64,000 nt of DNA from Methyloversatilis discipulorum (GCF_018780585.1 NZ_JADMJL010000022.1:61568-125567); one strand, 5' to 3'. Positions 47,304-53,934 are shown, counted from the stretch's first letter. Notes: a model not told the origin generated them from the sequence alone. Translations and numbers: made by a program.

Positions 47304-47636
47304 ATGAAAGCCTTGATTGCAGGACTGATGTACGTGGCCACCGGCGGCGCGTACGCCGCCGAACCGTTGTCGCCGATCGCCAATCCGTCGCTGTACGAAT
47401 CGCGCGGCACGGTCGGCAGCGTGGACAGCGCGTCCGGCACGCTGATGATCGGCGGCAAGCGCTACAAGGCGAACGCCAACACCGTCATTTTCATCGACGA
47501 CGGTCGCGGCAACGTGCGCAAGGCGCTGAAGCTGGCCGACATTCCGCCCAATGTACCGGTCAGCTTTTCAGCCGGCGAGGACGGACAGGTCACGCAGATA
47601 TACGTCGGCAGCGGAATCCAGCCGTTCCGGCCGTAG
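47304..47636 (+). CDS. PilY2-like small exported protein
   Basis: 110 residues from ATG at 47304, two bases after the pilY1 stop. Signal peptide MKALIAGLMYVATGGAYAAE. The mature part contains SRGTVGSVDSASGTLMIGGK and RYKANANTVIFIDD, a small beta-rich fold with the look of PilY2-family fimbrial biogenesis proteins, which follow pilY1 in pseudomonads. The position supports that reading, but similarity is judged by eye only. Confidence 0.6.
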   Translation: MKALIAGLMYVATGGAYAAEPLSPIANPSLYESRGTVGSVDSASGTLMIGGKRYKANANTVIFIDDGRGNVRKALKLADIPPNVPVSFSAGEDGQVTQIYVGSGIQPFRP

Positions 47637-47742
47637 TGACTGGGCCGCAAGTGCCCAAACGGAAACGGTACTCGGTCGGGGATGTGTGGGGATTTTCGAG
47701 TGCTTTGGATGAATCGGACGCACGGATACCCCCAATATCCTT

Positions 47743-47770
47743 ACTTCTGAAAATTACTGTTTTCAGAAGT
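47743..47770. repeat. Left attachment site (attL): 28-bp palindrome containing the 16-bp core
   Basis: Two 11-bp arms, ACTTCTGAAAA and TTTTCAGAAGT, are perfect reverse complements around a 6-bp centre, TTACTG. The rightmost part includes the 16-bp core ATTACTGTTTTCAGAA (47753-47768), which recurs exactly at 53880-53895. The 11-6-11 layout is that of Xer-type recombination sites, but the arms do not match canonical dif (right arm TTATGTTAAAT). It is interpreted as attL of the inovirus. Confidence 0.7.
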
Positions 47771-47885
47771 TAGATTGCGAGCGCTGGCGCTGCTCTCGTC
47801 GATTGTCAAGAGCGTTTCACGCAATATTTCGCGCTTGCGTCCGTCATTTTTTGCTGCGGGCGCACATAGTTGCATCGGTGCGTAA
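47769..47885 (+). other. Detached 3' end of the phage regulator gene (joined to 53545 in the circular form)
   Basis: When the two prophage ends are joined through the 16-bp core, the reading frame of the HTH regulator (from 53545, Glu at 53893-53895) continues into 47769. It runs 38 codons without a stop to TAA at 47883-47885, with a tail ending RPSFFAAGAHSCIGA. In the integrated state this stretch has no start codon of its own and is cut off. It accounts for the otherwise empty left edge of the prophage. Confidence 0.55.
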
Positions 47886-48160
47886 GCGGAGCGGCCCTTT
47901 CTCACCCCGCGTCACGAGCCGGGCGCGCAATGTAGCCCGGTCCTCATGAGCGTGCAAGACGGACCAATTCGCGGGTCCCCCCTCAGCCACGGGCCGCCCG
48001 TGTCCAGGTGATCACATGTTGTCCGTCCGGGGCGGTGCCCTTCGGTGCCCTTCCGGACTAGGCTGCATTTGGGCTTGCAGGGGATGAATGAAGGGATCGG
48101 CGACGACGGCGACGGCGCCACCCCGCAAGCGGGGTCCCCTCCGCCGCCTATGTCGCCGCC
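47886..48160. other. Inovirus non-coding region with hairpins (candidate origin/packaging region)
   Basis: 275 bp downstream of zot with no credible ORF. Three stem-loops are visible: CCGGGC / GCCCGG at 47919-47940; GTCCGG / CCGGAC at 48025-48058 with an inner GGC...GCC; and ACCCCG / CGGGGT at 48120-48135 just after the zot stop. Filamentous phages keep replication origins and the packaging hairpin in such a gap, but no nick site can be assigned from sequence. The last hairpin may also act as the terminator of the structural operon. Confidence 0.5.
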
Positions 48161-49231
48161 CTAGATCGGTCCGACCTTGGGAAAGTCGCAGGTGACAGAA
48201 CGAATGGAACCGTCCCACGTGAGCCAGCCGGCGCACTCTGTGCCTGGCTCCCATGTATAGCCGAGCTTGACGAGTTCCACCGAGGTGACAGTCGCGACCG
48301 GCTGGCCGTTCTGGCTGACGGTGAAGGTGTAGAGAGAACGCGAACCCATATGCAGCGAACCGATGATGTGCAGCCCGTTCGACTTGTATGGTTCGGGCTT
48401 CTGACCCTTCTGTGGCGCGTCCGTAACCGGTTCGACGCTGCGCGCAGGCGAAGGCGAGTGCGCGACCTTGACGACGTGCGCCTGCTGCGGAGTCTTCAAC
48501 TCTACGTCCAGCGGATTGAGCTTGTCCGACGAAGACAGGATCGCGACGAACAGGACGGCCATGACGCCGGCACCGATGAACGTCCAGTGCTTCCAGATCG
48601 GGCGAACGTCCTGCGCCTGTAGCTCTGCCCCGCCGCCACGAGTATGGCTCTTGTACAGGTCGAAAAACTGACGCTTGTACTTGCGAATGGTCGTGTTCAC
48701 GACCTCACCGCGTAGCCCATCCTGCACCTTGCGCGTGTAGCTGGTCGGACTGCCGAACGCGATGTTCTTGCGCACCCGATAGACCAGCTGCACCAGATCG
48801 CGGATTGACTGATTGATCTTGCCGTAGCTCTGCGTAATCAAGAGCACGTCGGCCGATTCATGGCGGTGAAGGCTGTACCAGTGTTCCACGTCGCGCGGCG
48901 TGCCGATCTTGGGCAACGCGATGTGACACTCGTCTATGACGTACAGCGGACCCGCGCCCGATTCCGGATGGCGCCACGGATCGCCATAGTCCTCGACGTG
49001 AGAGAACGGGTAAGCCGTCCAAGCTTCCGCCGACGCCGGACGCACGGCGCGGGTTTCGTCGCGCTTCTCGATCAGGTCCGCATATGCCGGATCAATAGCC
49101 GCAATACGCTCGACATTAAGCGGAAGATTCGTGATGACCTTCCGCCCCTTCTCCAACGCCGGGAGGATGTGGAATACAACGGCCTCATAGCTCTTTCCGC
49201 CACCAGGAGCGCCGAGAAGAAGATTGATCAC
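48161..49231 (-). CDS. zot: Zot/pI-family phage assembly ATPase
   Basis: 356 residues from a GTG that overlaps the previous stop (GTGA). Walker A GAPGGGKS is at residues ~7-14, Walker B is in PLYVIDECHIALP, and LLITQSYGKINQSIRDLVQL is typical of zonula-occludens-toxin/pI proteins. One TM helix lies at about 222-240 (WTFIGAGVMAVLFVAILSSS) with a periplasmic C-terminal part containing two Cys. The role is inner-membrane ATPase for extrusion of filamentous virions. The name Zot does not imply toxicity here. Confidence 0.93.
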   Translation of the reverse strand: MINLLLGAPGGGKSYEAVVFHILPALEKGRKVITNLPLNVERIAAIDPAYADLIEKRDETRAVRPASAEAWTAYPFSHVEDYGDPWRHPESGAGPLYVIDECHIALPKIGTPRDVEHWYSLHRHESADVLLITQSYGKINQSIRDLVQLVYRVRKNIAFGSPTSYTRKVQDGLRGEVVNTTIRKYKRQFFDLYKSHTRGGGAELQAQDVRPIWKHWTFIGAGVMAVLFVAILSSSDKLNPLDVELKTPQQAHVVKVAHSPSPARSVEPVTDAPQKGQKPEPYKSNGLHIIGSLHMGSRSLYTFTVSQNGQPVATVTSVELVKLGYTWEPGTECAGWLTWDGSIRSVTCDFPKVGPI

Positions 49232-49368
49232 AGGCGACCCGCCTCAGCCGCGCAATCGACACACAGCCACGATTCGCCGTCCTCGTCGAGGGTGCAGGAG
49301 CCTTCGCCGTTATCGTCCGGCTCGATGTCCGCGCCGCAGCGTGCGCACTCGTCGTGCTCATCGTCCAT
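49228..49368 (-). CDS. Small CxxC zinc-binding-like phage protein
   Basis: 46 residues from ATG at 49368, directly after the DUF2523 stop (TAAATG), ending in a GTGA overlap with zot. It is very acidic and has two CxxC pairs (CARCG and CVDC) with another Cys between, fitting a small zinc ribbon. The tight packing on both sides supports it as a real gene. I recognise no named family; it could be a regulator or an assembly cofactor. Confidence 0.7.
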   Translation of the reverse strand: MDDEHDECARCGADIEPDDNGEGSCTLDEDGESWLCVDCAAEAGRL

Positions 49369-49713
49369 TTATGACCCCAGTCTAGTGAAAGGAATGATCT
49401 GCAAGGCGAAGCGGATAGCGATCGCTGCGGCGATGATCTGGAACGCGGTGCCCAAACCGATCACGGAAAGAACGTCCCACATTTCGGCCGGCACCATCGA
49501 CCAGTAAGCGCCCCACCCTTCCGCCGCCGACCAGTCGAGCGCACCCACCGCGGACACAGCGACAGAAAGCACCTGATCGAAGACCCAGACGGCGGCATCG
49601 GTGACCAGCCACCACAGAGCCGCGAACACCGCCACGAACAGAGCGCCGAACCACGACGCGAGCGCGGCGACCTTGGAAATCAACAGAGAGAGACCGGCAG
49701 CGAGTGCGCCCAT
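49369..49713 (-). CDS. DUF2523-family inovirus membrane protein (pVI-like)
   Basis: 114 residues with hydrophobic helices at about 4-42 and 84-105. The ending IIAAAIAIRFALQIIPFTRL and GS is the DUF2523 hallmark. In inoviruses this gene sits between the adsorption protein and Zot, the position of the pVI minor coat protein, and is thought to cap the virion end. It starts one base after the TspB-like gene's stop region. Confidence 0.88.
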   Translation of the reverse strand: MGALAAGLSLLISKVAALASWFGALFVAVFAALWWLVTDAAVWVFDQVLSVAVSAVGALDWSAAEGWGAYWSMVPAEMWDVLSVIGLGTAFQIIAAAIAIRFALQIIPFTRLGS

Positions 49714-49714
49714 A

Positions 49715-51076
49715 TCAGCCCCCGAAAACCAGAGAACGCGCGAGGAAAAGCGACGTGATGACGATCACGACCTTGACCCATGGCCAGACCCAGCACGGCG
49801 GGCCGAGATTGCCACCGGGGAAGGCGAAGCCGGCGATAGTGCCACCGGGCAAAGAGAACTGAGGACAGCCGCCCCCGTCCGGAATGTCAGGAAGCAGCGC
49901 GTCAAGAGCCGCCGAGAAACCTGTCTCTTGGAGTTCCGCCTTACGGGTTTCCCATACGCCGATGATGCCGTCGGGATACTTGCGCTCGTAAAGCGTAGGA
50001 ACGGGCGGCATGGACGTATCCCGCACTGCGGGCGTCACCTCAACGTCACCGGGTTCCGGGCTGGTGTCCTCGGTGGTCTCGTCCGTCGTGTTGCCTTCGG
50101 AGTCCTTCGTCGTCGTCGTAGTGCTGCTGCTGTACGAATAGGAGCTGTTGTTGTACGTAATGTTGTACGTCGTTTGAGACGTCTTGGACCCGGTGGATGT
50201 CGTCGTTGTCTTGCTTGGACTATTAACGGAAGCTGGACCGGTGACCACGGGCGAACTAGCGAGAATTTCCCCGCCATATGAAGCTACCTGATCATGCACA
50301 GAAGGCGCGGACGCCGGATTGTCCTCAAGAGCACCGGTAACGGCGTCTTCGAGATCGCCATCGCTCGCCGGAATGGGCTCGTACTCCGGGTTATAGGGCG
50401 TGTTGATCAGCTTCCGGTGTATCTGAGGAAATCCATTAGGCGTATAGGGCTTAGCGGTACAGTTGCCGATCGGCGAGTAACCGGCTTGAATGTCATTCGG
50501 GTATGCCATTCGATAAAATGCATGGTTACTGCCGCCGTCCATAACAATGGTCTGCCCGGGTTCCATGCGAGCACACAGATCGTACTCCGACCATCCGGGC
50601 GTGCCCGAAGGAACAACCGGCACAGCTGAAGACATGTCCGGCTTCATCCAACGGTCAAGCGCCCAAGTGAGGCCCGCACCGACGGCCAACGAGCCGAGGG
50701 CGCCGACAGGCCCGCGCTTGAGCAGCGGCAATGCACCCTGCGCAATCTGGCGCGCTGTCGCTGTGCGGGATGCGGTAATGGTCGCGGTCGCCGCGTTAGA
50801 GCCGGAAGCACCCGCAAGTGTGACCGGCCCGGAAATGGACCGAGTAACGCCGCCTGCGCCGTTTGGCGTGGTCTGACCGACAGCGGACGGACCCATCGGG
50901 TAATGGGTGGTCTGGCCGTTCGGACCTGTGAGCGTGCCCGTAACCTTGCCGTTCGCCCACTCATACGACCATGAGCCGAAATCGTTAAACCCGGCTGTTT
51001 GGGCAGATGCATGCGTACATGCAGCCGCTGAAACAGCCGAGACAACGAACCACAGGAGATTCCGGAGGACGCGCAT
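49715..51076 (-). CDS. TspB-like inovirus adsorption protein (pIII-like)
   Basis: 453 residues from ATG at 51076, in a TGATG overlap with the 32-aa gene; GTG codons just upstream are alternatives. Signal peptide RNLLWFVVSAVSAAACTHAS. The middle has a Ser/Thr-rich linker (about 285-335, many Thr/Ser/Tyr) and an acidic Pro/Glu stretch. The C-terminus has CPQFSLPGGTIAGF, PPCWVWPWVKVVIVITSLFL and ARSLVFGG, the domain seen in neisserial TspB-like phage proteins. It is expected to be the receptor-binding tip protein anchored in the inner membrane before assembly. Confidence 0.85.
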   Translation of the reverse strand: MRVLRNLLWFVVSAVSAAACTHASAQTAGFNDFGSWSYEWANGKVTGTLTGPNGQTTHYPMGPSAVGQTTPNGAGGVTRSISGPVTLAGASGSNAATATITASRTATARQIAQGALPLLKRGPVGALGSLAVGAGLTWALDRWMKPDMSSAVPVVPSGTPGWSEYDLCARMEPGQTIVMDGGSNHAFYRMAYPNDIQAGYSPIGNCTAKPYTPNGFPQIHRKLINTPYNPEYEPIPASDGDLEDAVTGALEDNPASAPSVHDQVASYGGEILASSPVVTGPASVNSPSKTTTTSTGSKTSQTTYNITYNNSSYSYSSSTTTTTKDSEGNTTDETTEDTSPEPGDVEVTPAVRDTSMPPVPTLYERKYPDGIIGVWETRKAELQETGFSAALDALLPDIPDGGGCPQFSLPGGTIAGFAFPGGNLGPPCWVWPWVKVVIVITSLFLARSLVFGG

Positions 51077-51174
51077 CACCACGCCCCCCGGATGCCCTGA
51101 ACCATGGCAAACGCGCTCATCGCACCTATCAAGGCCACGATGGCGTAGAAATGTGCGATCAACGCGCCTTCCAT
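51076..51174 (-). CDS. 32-residue phage transmembrane peptide (minor coat candidate)
   Basis: MEGALIAHFYAIVALIGAMS begins a 32-residue single-TM peptide ending IRGAW. The ATG lies five bases after the stop of the major coat gene, and the stop overlaps the adsorption-protein start. Size and place match the pVII/pIX class of tiny virion-end proteins of filamentous phages. It is too short for family assignment by eye. Confidence 0.65.
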   Translation of the reverse strand: MEGALIAHFYAIVALIGAMSAFAMVQGIRGAW

Positions 51175-51178
51175 GGTC

Positions 51179-51313
51179 TTAGGCCTTACGGACGCCGCGC
51201 TTGCCCAGATCCACGCCCTTGAAGGCCATGGCGATACCGATGATCGCGACGCCGGTTGCCGCCACGAAAGCGGCGACGGTCGAGAAATCGACCGCTGCGA
51301 AGATGTCAGCCAT
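51179..51313 (-). CDS. Inovirus major coat protein (pVIII-like), 44 residues
   Basis: Starts at ATG 51313 with a strong AAGGAG ribosome site. MADIFAAVDFSTVAAFVAAT is the amphipathic N-terminal helix, GVAIIGIAMAF the TM core, and KGVDLGKRGVRKA the basic DNA-facing C-terminus. This acidic/hydrophobic/basic order is that of mature pVIII. There is no cleavable signal peptide, as in the 44-residue Pf3 coat protein. The strong ribosome site suits the most abundant virion protein. Confidence 0.9.
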   Translation of the reverse strand: MADIFAAVDFSTVAAFVAATGVAIIGIAMAFKGVDLGKRGVRKA

Positions 51314-51330
51314 TTTTGATGCTCCTTGCA

Positions 51331-51370
51331 TATGCCGGAAAACGCCGGCGCGTTATCGGGAAAACCCCGA
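51331..51370 (-). promoter_or_regulatory. Two small hairpins upstream of the major coat gene
   Basis: GCCGG / CCGGC (51334-51349, loop AAAACG) and TCGGG / CCCGA (51356-51370, loop AAAAC) lie between the 134-aa gene stop and the coat start. Such a gap usually separates early from late filamentous-phage transcripts by partial termination and mRNA processing. No promoter could be read with confidence. Confidence 0.4.
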
Positions 51371-51375
51371 AACCT

Positions 51376-51780
51376 TCAGGCCCTGCGAATGACGCCAAGA
51401 ACGGCGCCAATGCACTGACCGAGAAACCAGAAGAAGACGACCGCACCGAAGCCCCACGAAAACACCGTGGCAATCTCGGACGCGGTGAAGCCCGGATAAG
51501 CCGGATCACCACCGCCACCGGGCTGAATCGTGTAGTCGAACGTACCGACAGGAAGCGGCGTGCCTGTCGTGTCACGAAGCTCGCCGTACTGCTCGCCGTT
51601 GATCGTGACGGGCGCCCAGTACTCACCGGAGCCGGTCCAGCTCCACTGATCGCCCGGAGGCGGAACACCGCACGCCTGTTCCCAGTACGCGGCGGCATCC
51701 TGAAATGCGGCTTCCGGCGTGGAGCCGGCGCCCATGAGGCCGGCGCCACCGGGGTGACATGAGAACTCCGCCTCGAACAC
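51376..51780 (-). CDS. Inovirus membrane protein of unknown function
   Basis: 134 residues from a GTG two bases after the upstream gene's stop. The first ~100 residues are hydrophilic with two Cys, several Trp (QWSWTGSGEYWAPVTINGEQ) and a PGGGGDPAYPGF linker. A C-terminal TM helix follows (TVFSWGFGAVVFFWFLGQCI), then a short basic tail. No N-terminal signal is apparent. The position between the ssDNA-binding-like and coat genes suggests a phage-specific membrane or minor virion protein, not recognised. Confidence 0.7.
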   Translation of the reverse strand: MFEAEFSCHPGGAGLMGAGSTPEAAFQDAAAYWEQACGVPPPGDQWSWTGSGEYWAPVTINGEQYGELRDTTGTPLPVGTFDYTIQPGGGGDPAYPGFTASEIATVFSWGFGAVVFFWFLGQCIGAVLGVIRRA

Positions 51781-51782
51781 GA

Positions 51783-52046
51783 TCAGGCAGCCTTAGCCGG
51801 TGCTGCCGTGAAACCGGTGCAGCGCAGGATAAGGCGACGATCGCGATCGATCTGGACGTCCAGGTGGCAGACGTACTGCCCCGGCGTCAAATGATGCGTG
51901 TCGGACAGCAGCATTTCCGCGTAGCCCTGCTTGCCGTCAGGCAGCGTGATGAGGCCCCCGACAATGGTGTATTTCTTGGACTTATCCTGTTTGCCTTCGA
52001 CGTGGCGGACTTCAACAAGTTGGAACGCGACCTTAATTTGCGACAT
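51783..52046 (-). CDS. Putative phage single-stranded DNA-binding protein (gV-like)
   Basis: 87 residues, predicted mostly beta: VAFQLVEVRHVEGKQDKSKK, then YTIVGGLITLPDGKQGYAEM and YVCHLDVQIDRDRRLILRCT. Size, basic residues on strands and place between rep and the structural genes match the OB-fold helix-destabilising proteins that coat inovirus ssDNA. The function is inferred from context; sequence similarity is weak by eye. Confidence 0.65.
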   Translation of the reverse strand: MSQIKVAFQLVEVRHVEGKQDKSKKYTIVGGLITLPDGKQGYAEMLLSDTHHLTPGQYVCHLDVQIDRDRRLILRCTGFTAAPAKAA

Positions 52047-52049
52047 GGG

Positions 52050-53003
52050 TTACACCCCTTGGAGTAGTGGCGCGCTAAGTGCGCGGTGATATCGGAGCCG
52101 TTCGGCTTCCGTGGAATCGCGCCACCATGACGGCGGTGCGTGTGACGTGATGAGCTTTTGCGCGACGGCGTAGAGCTCGCGGCAACGCTTGGGAATCTCA
52201 GGGCGGTAAATGGCCTCGAAAGCCGCGCCGATGTCGCCGCCGTTAAGCTGCAACATCATGTGCAGGCACTTTCCCGCCTGTTTCTTCGCGTGATCAACCG
52301 CCTTGGCGATACTGGCCTTGGCGACAGCCGCGACAGTCAGGATTCGCCGAGCGTCGGCGCTGTTGATCCAGTCGAAACACGCATACGAGCCGGCGAGATA
52401 TGGCGAGGGGTTGCGGATCAGGTCGTATTCAAGCTTCCGATGCGTGGCCCGATATTCGACCTCGTAACGGACCCATGGTGATTCGGGGTTTCCAAGCTGG
52501 CGCCCCTTCTCGTAGATGCGAGCAAGCTTTCCGGATTCACGACTACCGACCATGAACGTGCAGCCCTTGCCGCTGCCCATGTCGTCAATGTGCTGGCCGT
52601 TCGGATGCGTGCCACGTGGCGGCTTGAATCCGCCCGTCGCGAACTGTTCGAGCGCCCATGAAATCGGGTGAGTACCGTCGAAGTCATCGTGCGCCAGATC
52701 GATCCGCGTAATCTTCGCCGCGTGAGCTTCGGCGAGTTCAGCAACGTCATCCCATGAGCGAACAACGGCGCAACCCGATCCGGTGAATTCGATATGAAGG
52801 GTGCCGGCGTTGCCGCCATAGGCGACGGAAACAAGCCCGGGAATCTCGAGCAAGGTGGCGTAGCCGTTCGAGCCGTGCCCGGTATCATGCAGCGTAGATG
52901 CAAGGTCGTAGCCGAAGACGGTAGCGAGGAACGACGCCGCGAATTCGGCCGGATTACCCGCGGGCCGGAAGGTGAGCGACAGCCAGTCAATGATTGCGCT
53001 CAT
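52050..53003 (-). CDS. Phage replication initiation protein (Rep_trans type)
   Basis: 317 residues starting MSAIIDWLSLTFRPAGNPAE. ITRIDLAHDDFDGTHPISWA is the conserved RxDxxxD segment of replication initiation factors, and MVGSRESGKLARIYEKGRQL with VRYEVEYRATHRKL continues the nicking-enzyme fold with its Tyr/Glu residues. It starts rolling-circle replication by nicking the plus-strand origin. The start overlaps the previous small gene's stop (ATGA). Confidence 0.88.
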   Translation of the reverse strand: MSAIIDWLSLTFRPAGNPAEFAASFLATVFGYDLASTLHDTGHGSNGYATLLEIPGLVSVAYGGNAGTLHIEFTGSGCAVVRSWDDVAELAEAHAAKITRIDLAHDDFDGTHPISWALEQFATGGFKPPRGTHPNGQHIDDMGSGKGCTFMVGSRESGKLARIYEKGRQLGNPESPWVRYEVEYRATHRKLEYDLIRNPSPYLAGSYACFDWINSADARRILTVAAVAKASIAKAVDHAKKQAGKCLHMMLQLNGGDIGAAFEAIYRPEIPKRCRELYAVAQKLITSHAPPSWWRDSTEAERLRYHRALSAPLLQGV

Positions 53004-53191
53004 TTCAGATAGGCGAACTTCGAGAGCTCGGAGGCTGTTGCGGCTTCGATCTGCTGCGCGTCCTGCAGCATCTTGCGGAACTTGGAACGGTTGCGCGAAA
53101 GCGCCGGATCAGCGAGAGACTTGCGGGCGATATCCGCATTCTTCCGAGCTTGGGAAAGCTGGACTTCCAGCAACTGCTGAACCGTTCTCAT
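53000..53191 (-). CDS. Small coiled-coil phage protein
   Basis: 63 residues from ATG at 53191 (a GTG one codon earlier is an alternative) with AGGGGG upstream. Entirely helical and charged (RTVQQLLEVQLSQARKNADI, then ARKSLADPALSRNRSKFRKM), likely a coiled coil. First gene of the minus-strand phage operon and coupled to rep by a 4-bp overlap. It could be a replication accessory or control protein; no family is recognised. Confidence 0.65.
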   Translation of the reverse strand: MRTVQQLLEVQLSQARKNADIARKSLADPALSRNRSKFRKMLQDAQQIEAATASELSKFAYLK

Positions 53192-53194
53192 CAC

Positions 53195-53350
53195 TGCCCC
53201 CTTCGTCTCTCTGAATTACCCCCGTGTTACCTGCCGGGGGTTTGTACAGATGCGCTGTACCCAACCGAAGTAAAGACGATCTGTACGGCTTTGTCAAGAA
53301 CTACTGTACTGATAGTGTCCACGCCGTGAAGCTGTTCACAGGAGTGAGCA
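53195..53350. promoter_or_regulatory. Divergent control region of the inovirus with CTGTAC repeats
   Basis: This 156-bp gap separates the minus-strand replication operon from the plus-strand regulator pair. It holds an inverted repeat GTACAG / CTGTAC (53244-53260, 5-bp spacer) and two further CTGTAC copies at 53281 and 53304, spaced 26 and 23 bp. These look like operator half-sites for the adjacent HTH regulator. Promoter boxes could not be assigned confidently. Confidence 0.55.
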
Positions 53351-53542
53351 ATGGGAATCTATGAGCGGGATTGGATGAAAGAGCACGCGCGGGAACAAGC
53401 GCGAAGAGAGAGCAGCCGACAAAAGCCAATTAATTTCGAGCTAGATAAGAAGCCGCCGAAAAGAACATTGACATACGCGATATTCTGGGTAGCTACGATA
53501 GCGATTGGAACACTGGCAGCAGAGGCTCTGAAAGGAAACTAA
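53351..53542 (+). CDS. Small phage membrane protein
   Basis: 63 residues with a strong AGGAGTGA ribosome site. The N-terminal half is very charged (YERDWMKEHAREQARRESSR), followed by one TM helix (TYAIFWVATIAIGTLAAEAL) near the end. Two bases separate its stop from the HTH gene, so they form an operon transcribed away from the phage structural genes. It may be an immunity or regulator-partner protein; not recognised. Confidence 0.7.
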   Translation: MGIYERDWMKEHAREQARRESSRQKPINFELDKKPPKRTLTYAIFWVATIAIGTLAAEALKGN

Positions 53543-53544
53543 GA

Positions 53545-53934
53545 ATGAAACCGGTGTGGATGTATCTGGATGAAGCGCAGGAGCGCGGCCTAGCAGCGAA
53601 TGACAGCGACATCGCCGCGAAGCTTGGCGTAACGAAGGCTGCGGTATGCGAATGGCGCAAAGGAAGAAGCGCACCAGCGGAAGAGGCAGCGGCGAGACTG
53701 GCGGAGCTGATCGGGAAGCCGGAAGTCATGGCCGAGTGCGCGGCAGCGCGGGCCAAGACGCCCGAAGGGCGGCGCATGTGGGAACGGCTGGCGAGGATCG
53801 CGGCGGCGGCCGTGGTGGTGGCCGCGGTGACCCCGCACGAAAGCTATGCCGCTGTCAAGATGCAGTGTGCATACAAGGGATTACTGTTTTCAGAACTTAC
53901 ATCAAGGCATGAGTGTTCGGGCTCAATACATTAA
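53545..53934 (+). CDS. Phage HTH regulator reading through attR (DUF3693-like)
   Basis: 129 residues in the integrated form. An N-terminal helix-turn-helix (DSDIAAKLGVTKAAVCEWRK, then GRSAPAEEAAARLAELIGKP) and a hydrophobic stretch near 83-96 (RIAAAAVVVAAV) resemble the DUF3693-type regulators of filamentous phages. The frame crosses the 16-bp core at 53880-53895, so the last 12 residues (LTSRHECSGSIH) are encoded by chromosomal sequence. Joined as a circle, the frame instead continues to 47885, giving a protein of about 155 residues. Probably represses the divergent replication operon. Confidence 0.75.
   Translation: MKPVWMYLDEAQERGLAANDSDIAAKLGVTKAAVCEWRKGRSAPAEEAAARLAELIGKPEVMAECAAARAKTPEGRRMWERLARIAAAAVVVAAVTPHESYAAVKMQCAYKGLLFSELTSRHECSGSIH
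53880..53895. repeat. Right attachment site (attR) core
   Basis: ATTACTGTTTTCAGAA is identical to 47753-47768. The right-hand arm around it, TTTTCAGAACT, differs from the attL arm at one position, and the left-hand 11 bases (CATACAAGGGA) are unrelated to the attL arm. This is what recombination between a chromosomal palindrome and a half-matching phage site would leave. It lies inside the phage regulator gene. Confidence 0.75.

Larger units (their letters stand above)
47753..53895. mobile_element. Inovirus (filamentous phage) prophage, about 6.1 kb
   Basis: The region is bounded by exact 16-bp direct repeats. It carries a full filamentous-phage module on the minus strand, in order: small coiled-coil protein, Rep, ssDNA-binding-like protein, membrane protein, 44-aa major coat, 32-aa TM protein, TspB-like adsorption protein, DUF2523, small CxxC protein and Zot. 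A divergent plus-strand pair encodes a membrane peptide and an HTH regulator. The size fits a single inovirus genome. No integrase or transposase is present, so host recombinases are likely used. No gene looks broken, so it may be able to excise. Confidence 0.9.

Noticed and set aside
47743..47770. Palindrome as a Rho-independent terminator for the pilin operon
   Set aside because: The stem is AT-rich, has no following T-tract and contains the exact core repeated at 53880, so an attachment site explains it better. A secondary terminator effect cannot be excluded.
47743..47770. Canonical chromosomal dif site
   Set aside because: The arms lack the conserved TTATGTTAAAT and GCGCATAA halves; only the 11-6-11 spacing agrees.
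47886..48160. Small minus-strand ORF of 80 codons near 48012-48254
   Set aside because: It overlaps the zot 3' end in another frame, is Arg/His-rich and covers the hairpins expected in a phage non-coding region.
48161..49231. Zot gene read as an enterotoxin
   Set aside because: Zot/pI proteins are filamentous-phage assembly ATPases. Nothing here points to the cleaved toxin peptide of Vibrio cholerae.
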